Assembly: GCA_902789445.1 (NCBI GenBank) | Contig: CADAOB010000015.1 | Span: 1-37,679, forward strand | Source: an uncultured Bacteroidia bacterium | GTDB taxonomy: Bacteria > Bacteroidota > Bacteroidia > Bacteroidales > UBA932 | Direction of reading: 5' to 3' | Length of the DNA stretch: 37,679 bases | In this document: positions 32,421 to 37,679 of the stretch, piece by piece | Layout: every line of letters begins with the position of its first letter | Numbering within the stretch: the stretch's first letter is position 1 | The notes under the pieces: generated by a model | Database searches by the model: none | Told to the model about the DNA's origin: nothing | Seen by the model: only the letters and a program-made list of their open reading frames with translations | Position numbers and translations under genes: made by a program

Positions 32421-33363
32421 CGTCACATACGGGAAAATCGCCGATCTGTTCCTGAAAAAGGGAACCGTCGTAATCGCGGACGACTGCTTCCGCGACGGCG
32501 GCCTGTTGGACGTCTGGGCCTGTCCCGTCATCTGGATCCACGCCCGGGAAGAAGAAAAGACGCTCGAAACCGCCGCCCGGATCACCCGGCAGCTGCTCGA
32601 CCTGCAGGCCGACCGCAGCACCCTGCTGGTGGGCATCGGCGGCGGCATCACCACCGACATCACGGGCTTCGTGGCAGCCATCTTCAAACGCGGCCTGCGC
32701 TTCGGCCTGGTGCCCACGACGCTGCTGGCACAGGTCGATGCGGCCCTGGGCGGCAAGAACGGGGTCAATTTCGACCGGTACAAGAACATGCTGGGCACTT
32801 TCCGGCAGGCGGAATTCGTGTACGTCGATACGGATTTCCTGCATAGCCTGCCGCCCCGCCAGCTGCGCTGCGGCGCGGCCGAGATGCTCAAGACCTTCCT
32901 CCTGTCCGACCGGAAAGCATACGAGGCCGCCGTCGAGGTGTTCAGGACCGAAAAAGCGGAAGTCCCGCAGTGGCTGGTCCGGCGCGCCGGTGAAATCAAG
33001 CTGGACCTCGTGGCACAGGATCCGGAAGACCGTGGCATTCGCCAGCTGCTCAACCTGGGCCATACCTTCGGACACGCCATCGAAAAGTGTTCGACTGCGT
33101 ATGAACACGGTGAGGCCGTGGCCATCGGCCTTGTGATGGCCGCCGAAATGGCCGTGGAGAAGGGGCTGATGGAGGCCGCCGAGGCCGCCCGCATCCGCAG
33201 CGACATCCAGGCCGTCGGCCTCCCGGCCGACCCGCCCGTCCCCGCCGCCGAACTGTACAAGGCGATCCTGCAAGACAAGAAACGTGCGGGAGACACGCTC
33301 CGCTTCGTCCTCCCGGAAACCATCGGCAAAGCCCGGATATGGGAAGAATCTGTTACAGCCTGA
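32410..33363 (+). CDS. aroB: 3-dehydroquinate synthase
   Basis: 317 residues if translation starts at TTG 32410. No ATG or GTG gives a sensible N-terminus: the only in-frame ATG (32302) lies 119 bp inside the upstream gene and adds 36 residues unlike AroB. It converts DAHP to 3-dehydroquinate, the second shikimate step, with NAD+ and a divalent metal. Motifs: VGIGGGITTDITGFVAA (nucleotide-binding), PTTLLAQVDAALGGKNGVN, and the metal ligands in CGAAEMLK, LGHTFGHAIE and YEHGEAVAIG. The protein is slightly short at the N-terminus compared with the usual 340-370 residues. It overlaps the next gene by 25 bp. Confidence 0.9.
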   Translation: MKSNVTYGKIADLFLKKGTVVIADDCFRDGGLLDVWACPVIWIHAREEEKTLETAARITRQLLDLQADRSTLLVGIGGGITTDITGFVAAIFKRGLRFGLVPTTLLAQVDAALGGKNGVNFDRYKNMLGTFRQAEFVYVDTDFLHSLPPRQLRCGAAEMLKTFLLSDRKAYEAAVEVFRTEKAEVPQWLVRRAGEIKLDLVAQDPEDRGIRQLLNLGHTFGHAIEKCSTAYEHGEAVAIGLVMAAEMAVEKGLMEAAEAARIRSDIQAVGLPADPPVPAAELYKAILQDKKRAGDTLRFVLPETIGKARIWEESVTA

Positions 33364-35291
33364 GAGACGCCAGCCGCAATTACTGCCTGTTCATGGCAGC
33401 GACCCGGCGGGGTGCCCTGGTCGAGATCCGGCTCGATGCCTGCGATTTCGACGAGGATGACATCCGCGCCATCTTTTCCTGCGAGCGGCAGGCGGAGTTG
33501 ATCGCCACCTACCACATCTCGCTCCCCTCCCAGGTGGAGACGGCTTCCAAGCGCCTGACGGCAGCCATCCTGGCCGGCGCCGACTATGTGGACATCCCCA
33601 GCGAGTTCCCCGACAATTCCCGGCAGTGGCTGATGAACCTGGCCATGAACCGGGGTACCCGCATCATTCTCTCTTACCACAACTACGCCCGGACCGAGCC
33701 CCTGCCGCAACTGCTGCAGACAGCCCGCCAGCTGCACAGCGCCGGCGCAGACATCATCAAGATCGTCACCACCGCCCGGACGGAAGAGGACGCCGCGACG
33801 GTACTGGCTCTCTACGAGCACTTTGAACCCGGACGGCTGCTGGCCTTCGCCATGGGTCCGAAGGGGCGGGATTCGCGCTTCCTGGCCCTCGAAAAAGGCG
33901 CGCCGCTGCTCTTTGTCGCCCCGACCCGGGACGGTGCCACCGCATCCGGGCAGCCCAGCTACGCGGACTTGCTGCCCGAGAAGGATTTCCGGCTCAAAGG
34001 CGAAGCCACCCTCCCCGCGTCCAAGAGCTTCGCGCAGCGGGCCATCCTGCTGGCCGCCCTGGCGGAAGGGACCACGAAACTCTACGGCGTGACCCTGTGC
34101 GACGATGTGGCGGCTGCCCTGGGCGTCGCGCGCGCCCTGTACGCCGACGTGAGCCTGGAAGGCACCACCCTCACCATAGAAGGGCATCAGAACATCCTGC
34201 GCGACGGACTCCGCGTCCGGGAAGGAACCCTCTTCGTCGGCGAATCCGGCCTGCTCGCGCGCCTGTGCATTCCCCTTGCCGGACTCTCGCGGGAACCGGT
34301 CCTGGTCACCGGCGAGAAAACCCTGCTCAAGCGCAAGGTCGATGACCACCGCGCCGCCCTGCGCAAACTGGGCCTGCGGCTGAGTTTCACCAACCGCAGC
34401 CACCTCCCCGTCCAGGTCCGCGGCCGGCTCCGCGCGGGCAGCGTAGAAGTCGATGGCGCCAAGGGCTCCCAGATGATCTCGGGGATGCTGCTGGCGCTTT
34501 CGCAGTGCGACGGCGAAAGCACCGTCGTCATTGACGGCGTGACCAGCGAGCCCTATATCCAGCTGACCCGCTATATCGCTTCCTTCTTCGGGCTTTCGGG
34601 CTACGACTGCCCGGAACTGGCGCAATACAACCCGGAGGAAGAAGAGCCGGACGGCCTGCGCACCTGGTACATCGACCCGCTCCAGCCGATTACGCCCGTC
34701 CTGGGCCTGGAGGTGGAACGCGACTGGAGTGCCGCCGCGATGCTGCTGGTGGCGGGTGCCGTTGCGGGCGAAATCACGCTCAGCGGCCTGAACCTGCATT
34801 CCCGCCAGTCCGACGCGCAGATCTACGACCTGCTCTGCCAGAATCACGCAGACATCGTCTTCGACAGCGAAAAGAAGCGCCTCTCGGTCCGCCGCTCGAT
34901 TCTCTGTCCCTTCTTCTACGACATCACCGACGCGCCGGACCTCTTTGCGCCGCTCTTCGTAATGGCCTGTTTCTGCGAGGGAGAAAGTGTCATCGCCGGC
35001 ATCAGCCGGCTGCGCAACAAGGAAAGCGACCGGGCCCGGACTTTTGCCGGGGAATTCCGGAAACTGGGTGTCCAGAGCAGCGTCTCCCAGGATGAAATGA
35101 CGATTTACGGCCGGGAAAACCACCGCCTGAAGGCCGCTGCCTGCTCTTCACACGGCGACCACCGGCTGGCGATGGCCCTGACAGTGGCCTCGCTCTTCGC
35201 CGATGGCCCCGTGACGATTGACGATACGGACTGCATCGCCAAATCTTTTCCCGAATTCCTCGCGATTTTTGAACAATTGAAGCAATCCTGA
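33339..35291 (+). CDS. Fused type I 3-dehydroquinate dehydratase (AroD) and EPSP synthase (AroA)
   Basis: 650 residues joining shikimate steps 3 and 6. Residues 1 to about 212 are a class I dehydratase: Glu29-Ile-Arg31-Leu-Asp33, catalytic His114 (ILSYHNY), Schiff-base Lys141 (DIIKIVTTA), MGPKGRDSR and APTRDGATASGQPS. From about 214 the EPSP synthase starts: LPASKSFAQRAILLAALAEG (Lys229), GESGLLAR (301-308), KGSQMISGMLLAL, DAPDLFAPL, RNKESDRA (559-566) and HGDHRLAM (605-612). The GN(A/S)GT loop of other EPSP synthases is GESGL here, changing Asn and Thr. Start ATG 33339 overlaps aroB by 25 bp; aroC follows after 1 bp. Both domains keep the main catalytic residues, so a bifunctional enzyme is likely. 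Confidence 0.9.
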   Translation: MGRICYSLRDASRNYCLFMAATRRGALVEIRLDACDFDEDDIRAIFSCERQAELIATYHISLPSQVETASKRLTAAILAGADYVDIPSEFPDNSRQWLMNLAMNRGTRIILSYHNYARTEPLPQLLQTARQLHSAGADIIKIVTTARTEEDAATVLALYEHFEPGRLLAFAMGPKGRDSRFLALEKGAPLLFVAPTRDGATASGQPSYADLLPEKDFRLKGEATLPASKSFAQRAILLAALAEGTTKLYGVTLCDDVAAALGVARALYADVSLEGTTLTIEGHQNILRDGLRVREGTLFVGESGLLARLCIPLAGLSREPVLVTGEKTLLKRKVDDHRAALRKLGLRLSFTNRSHLPVQVRGRLRAGSVEVDGAKGSQMISGMLLALSQCDGESTVVIDGVTSEPYIQLTRYIASFFGLSGYDCPELAQYNPEEEEPDGLRTWYIDPLQPITPVLGLEVERDWSAAAMLLVAGAVAGEITLSGLNLHSRQSDAQIYDLLCQNHADIVFDSEKKRLSVRRSILCPFFYDITDAPDLFAPLFVMACFCEGESVIAGISRLRNKESDRARTFAGEFRKLGVQSSVSQDEMTIYGRENHRLKAAACSSHGDHRLAMALTVASLFADGPVTIDDTDCIAKSFPEFLAIFEQLKQS

Positions 35292-35292
35292 T

Positions 35293-36246
35293 ATGGACGT
35301 TTTCGGTTCCCGTTTCCGGCTGGAGATCTTCGGCGCTTCGCATGCGCCCTGCGTGGGCGTCACGCTGCGCGACGTGCCCGCGGCGCTGCCGCTCTCGCCC
35401 GACGACTTTACGGCCGACCTGCGCCGCCGCAAGAGCGGAGCCCCCGGCACGACCCCGCGCATCGAAGACGACCTGCCCCAGCTCGATGACCGGCGCGCCA
35501 CCGACGGCACGCTGACCATCACCTTCGCCAACCGGAATTACCGCGACGAAGACTACAAGGACTTCACCGATATTCCCCGGCCCGGCCACGCCGACTTCGT
35601 GGCGATGGCCCGCTACGGCTCGCTGCGCGACGGCTGGTTCTCCGGCCGGATGACACTGCCGCTGGTGGCGGCCGGCGTGGTGGCCAAGAAACTCATCACC
35701 CCGACGCTTGTCGAAGCCCGGCTGACCGAAGTCGGCGGCATCGCTGCAGCCGAAACGGAAGCCGTCGCCCAGGCGCTGGAAACGGCTGCCCGCGAGGGCG
35801 ACTCGCTGGGCGGCATCGTGGAATGCCGCTGCACCGGCGTTCCCGTCGGCCTGGGCGAGCCCTTCTTCGATTCCCTCGAATCGCTGCTCGCCCACGCCGT
35901 CTTCTCGATTCCGGGCATCCGCGGCATCGAATTCGGCGACGGATTCGCCGCCGCCCGGATGACCGGCTCTGCTCACAACGACCCCTTCATCGATACCGAA
36001 GGCCATACGGCCCGCAACGGCGCCGGCGGCATCAACGGCGGCCTGAGCAACGGCAATCCCATCGTTTTCCGCGTGGCCGTCAAGCCGACCTCGAGCATCC
36101 GCAAAGTGCAGCGGACCTTCGATTTCGCCCGCGGCTGCCTCATCGATTACGCTGTCCCCGGCCGGCACGACGTGTGTTTCGCCCTGCGCGTCCCGCCCGT
36201 TGTCGAAGCCGTGACAGCCTGTGTCCTGGCAAATCTGATCCTATGA
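35293..36246 (+). CDS. aroC: Chorismate synthase, short atypical form
   Basis: 317 residues, shorter than the usual 350-400. It makes chorismate from EPSP using reduced FMN. Conserved parts: FGASHAP (14-19, His17; normally GESHG), RPGHAD (96-101, His99), NGAGGINGGLSNGNPIVFRV, VKPTSSI and the C-terminal PGRHDVCFALRVPPVVEA. The FMN-site segment GGGRSSARET of typical AroC is replaced by WFSGRMTLPLVAAG (115-128), which resembles the short AroC type I associate with Clostridia. It overlaps the next gene by ATGA and belongs to the same operon as aroB and aroDA. Confidence 0.92.
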   Translation: MDVFGSRFRLEIFGASHAPCVGVTLRDVPAALPLSPDDFTADLRRRKSGAPGTTPRIEDDLPQLDDRRATDGTLTITFANRNYRDEDYKDFTDIPRPGHADFVAMARYGSLRDGWFSGRMTLPLVAAGVVAKKLITPTLVEARLTEVGGIAAAETEAVAQALETAAREGDSLGGIVECRCTGVPVGLGEPFFDSLESLLAHAVFSIPGIRGIEFGDGFAAARMTGSAHNDPFIDTEGHTARNGAGGINGGLSNGNPIVFRVAVKPTSSIRKVQRTFDFARGCLIDYAVPGRHDVCFALRVPPVVEAVTACVLANLIL

Positions 36247-37025
36247 AAAAAATACTCGTATTCTTCGCAGCCGCCGCCCTGCTGGCGGGCTGCAGCAAAG
36301 GGCCGAAGGTTGACCCGCTCGTCCAAACCTATTATCGTGATTCACTCGCTGCGCTGACCGCGCGTTGCCAGACCGTACTGGATGCCGCCTACATGGCGGA
36401 GAAACCGCTCGGTGAAAATACGGAGATCCCGGGCTGGGAAGGCTATCCTGTCCAGCTCTGGGAATATCACACAGGCACCGACATCTACATTAACGAACCC
36501 AAGCGCGGGCTCGTCTATATGCTGAATCCTTCGGCAGAGAAACTGGCGCGCTGGATCGTCAATGCCGTCTTCGACGCCACGGGGGCGCTCGATGCGGAAA
36601 ACATCGAAAAGACCCGCAAGTTCATCCTGTGGCAGAGCGGTGCGCAGTTCCCCGTCCGCGGCGTGGTCTATGAGGCCATGTACACGCCCGGTTTCTACGA
36701 GCCCTATGTCTTCAAGGACGGCGTGACGGTCTATGTGGCCGATTCGACCTACCTGACCGTCGAGAAACATCCGACCGACGAGATGCTGGAATACTATCTC
36801 ACCCTGACCGACGAACAGATCCGGCCCAACACGGGCCGCTACGCCCGCATCTGCTCCACCACCCGCGAGATGTACTATGCCGCCGGCGGCACGGCGGATG
36901 TCGGCCACAGCGAAGACGGACAGCGCTCCCGCGCCTGGCTGGCCGAAGTGGGACGTCTCTACCGCGAAGCGTGGGACAGCGACAAGAATTTCCTGATTTA
37001 TGCCTGGGCCAAGGCAAATTTGTAA
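36243..37025 (+). CDS. Hypothetical lipoprotein, last gene of the aro operon
   Basis: 260 residues from ATG 36243, overlapping the aroC stop by 4 bp. MKKILVFFAAAALLAGCSKG has a lipobox (LAGC), so it is lipid-anchored. The mature region is alpha/beta with many Tyr and Trp residues (GWEGYPVQLWEYHTGTD, RGVVYEAMYTPGFYEPYVFK). I recognise no domain. Its translational coupling to aroC looks like a genomic accident of operon packing, or it may act on an envelope process co-regulated with aromatic synthesis. Its last codons contain the -33 element of the tRNA promoter. Confidence 0.75.
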   Translation: MKKILVFFAAAALLAGCSKGPKVDPLVQTYYRDSLAALTARCQTVLDAAYMAEKPLGENTEIPGWEGYPVQLWEYHTGTDIYINEPKRGLVYMLNPSAEKLARWIVNAVFDATGALDAENIEKTRKFILWQSGAQFPVRGVVYEAMYTPGFYEPYVFKDGVTVYVADSTYLTVEKHPTDEMLEYYLTLTDEQIRPNTGRYARICSTTREMYYAAGGTADVGHSEDGQRSRAWLAEVGRLYREAWDSDKNFLIYAWAKANL

Positions 37026-37050
37026 ACTTGCCCAAAATTACATACCTTTG
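37019..37050 (+). promoter_or_regulatory. Promoter of tRNA-Leu
   Basis: TTTG (37019-37022), 20-bp spacer, TACCTTTG (37043-37050): perfect match. The -33 box overlaps the last codons of the lipoprotein gene. The leader before the tRNA carries a short direct repeat, CGTACAGC/CGTACAGG. Confidence 0.8.
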
Positions 37051-37095
37051 CGCGGTTCTACCGCCCGTACAGCCGTACAGGCGTAGCCGACAAAG

Positions 37096-37179
37096 GCCCG
37101 GATGGCGGAATCGGTAGACGCGCTGGTCTCAAACACCAGTGGCCGCGAGGCTGTGCCGGTTCGACCCCGGCTCCGGGTA
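37096..37179 (+). tRNA. tRNA-Leu (anticodon CAA)
   Basis: 84 nt. Acceptor stem GCCCGGA (37096-37102) with TCCGGGT (37172-37178), including a G-T first pair; anticodon stem CTGGT/ACCAG around loop CTCAAAC, giving CAA, which reads UUG. A long variable arm (about 37140-37153) is typical of leucine tRNA. T arm GCCGG-TTCGACC-CCGGC. The discriminator is A; CCA is not encoded. Confidence 0.93.
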
Positions 37180-37188
37180 CTGAATCGA

Positions 37189-37216
37189 AGTCTTCCGTTT
37201 TTTCGGGAGACTTTTC
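37189..37216 (+). terminator. Intrinsic terminator of tRNA-Leu
   Basis: AGTCTTCCG (37189-37197) pairs with CGGGAGACT (37204-37212), one G-T pair, 6-nt T loop, followed by TTTTCT. Confidence 0.85.
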
Positions 37217-37307
37217 TGTTTCATCCCTTTTGTCTTTCCCTCTTTCTGTCCCATCCGGAATTGCAACTGATCCGAAAGAGCGGTATGGTTCGAGATGCGT
37301 TTTCTAC

Positions 37308-37483
37308 GAACCTGAAATTCGCAGAGCGCGATTGCTATTTAAATAGCGCTGATAATCAGATTGTTATTAATATTCTCCGCGCTCTCCGGGCCGTTTTTCC
37401 CGCACAGGGCGCAGTGCGGTAACATAACACGCTAATTATCAGTACAAACTATTTCCGTGGTGCGCTCTGCGAATTTCGGGTTC
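37308..37483. repeat. 176-bp inverted-repeat element (MITE-like)
   Basis: 22-bp terminal inverted repeats, GAACCTGAAATTCGCAGAGC continuing GC at 37308-37329 and its complement at 37462-37483, differ by a single transition. Inside are a perfect 14-bp palindrome GCTATTTAAATAGC (37334-37347), CTGATAATCAG (37349-37359), and CTGATAAT pairing with ATTATCAG at 37435-37442. No reading frame of interest. The rest of 37217-37679 is AT-richer, with no gene except a possible promoter and a 9-codon ORF at the edge. No clear target-site duplication was found. Confidence 0.65.
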
Positions 37484-37540
37484 AACAGATCCGGGACAGC
37501 AGCATCTATGCGAGTTTCAAATAAGATACTCGTTGCCTTC

Positions 37541-37571
37541 TTTGAAAATGAGCATCTTTTAACTACCTTTA
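37541..37571 (+). promoter_or_regulatory. Promoter reading out of the window
   Basis: TTTG (37541-37544), 19-bp spacer, TACCTTTA (37564-37571), one base from consensus. It drives an untranslated leader that runs to the window edge and contains a small hairpin (GTCCA 37621-37625 with TGGAC 37638-37642). Confidence 0.6.
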
Positions 37572-37636
37572 CGATAACCCGTGCATATAGCAGACCAGAA
37601 GAAAACAAGAACGCGCCGTTGTCCACCTTGAAAAAG

Positions 37637-37666
37637 ATGGACGGCACTACTATTATGGCAACTTAA
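37637..37666 (+). CDS. Possible 9-codon Thr-rich leader peptide
   Basis: ATG at 37637 to TAA at 37664-37666 encodes MDGTTIMAT. Three of nine residues are Thr, with Ile and Met. It lies about 60 bases after the predicted transcription start. Such a peptide could attenuate a Thr/Ile/Met pathway operon, but the downstream gene is outside the window and the ribosome site is poor. Chance is a real possibility. Confidence 0.2.
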   Translation: MDGTTIMAT

Positions 37667-37679
37667 AGGCGTTGACCGA

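Noticed and set aside
37432-37647. 71-codon minus-strand ORF near the right edge
   Set aside because: It runs through the right inverted-repeat arm and the predicted promoter, with no recognisable motif.

Overview
The window looks like a GC-rich member of the Bacteroidales. It carries the end of a SusD/RagB-type nutrient-binding protein, a TonB-dependent receptor with an N-terminal carboxypeptidase-D-like domain, several Bacteroidetes-only domain families, and repeated promoters of the Bacteroidetes type (-33 TTTG, about 20 bp, -7 TAnnTTTG). Species cannot be named from the sequence.

Layout. 1-965: SusD-like C-terminus, terminator, a secreted hypothetical protein. 974-4282 (minus): Xaa-Pro aminopeptidase, secreted C1 (bleomycin-hydrolase type) peptidase and a DUF456 membrane protein, with three copies of a short palindromic repeat nearby, one of them inside a signal peptide. 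4464-11422 (minus): two secreted S9 peptidases and a NagB-like/PIG-L fusion lacking two NagB catalytic residues. The left 11 kb is therefore mostly exported peptide degradation plus amino-sugar chemistry.

11642-23607 (plus) is the most unusual part: one tightly packed six-gene operon with three paralogous exported caspase-fold (gingipain/C25-like) cysteine peptidases, each with a tail of helical repeats, bracketing a TonB-dependent receptor, a DUF4876 lipoprotein and a DUF6850-like beta-barrel. No T9SS sorting domain is visible. I infer an envelope proteolysis and uptake, or proteolytic maturation, system of unknown substrate.

23714-27671 (plus) is a shortened S10 ribosomal operon, rplC-rplD-rplW-rplB-rpsS-rplV-rpsC, with its own promoter and a strong terminator. 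rpsJ is not upstream and rplP-rpmC-rpsQ and the rest do not follow. Directly after it lies a Y1/HUH (RAYT-like) transposase gene between two direct copies of a double-hairpin REP unit, with small tandem repeats. 29453-31096 holds a possible truncated gene, an outer-membrane-like protein and a small lipoprotein.

31197-37025 (plus) is a tightly coupled operon: serine beta-lactamase-like lipoprotein, aroB (probable TTG start), an aroD-aroA fusion, a short atypical aroC, and a hypothetical lipoprotein. These aro genes cover four of the seven steps to chorismate. A tRNA-Leu(CAA) with its own promoter and terminator follows, then a 176-bp inverted-repeat element and a promoter with a tiny Thr-rich ORF at the window edge.
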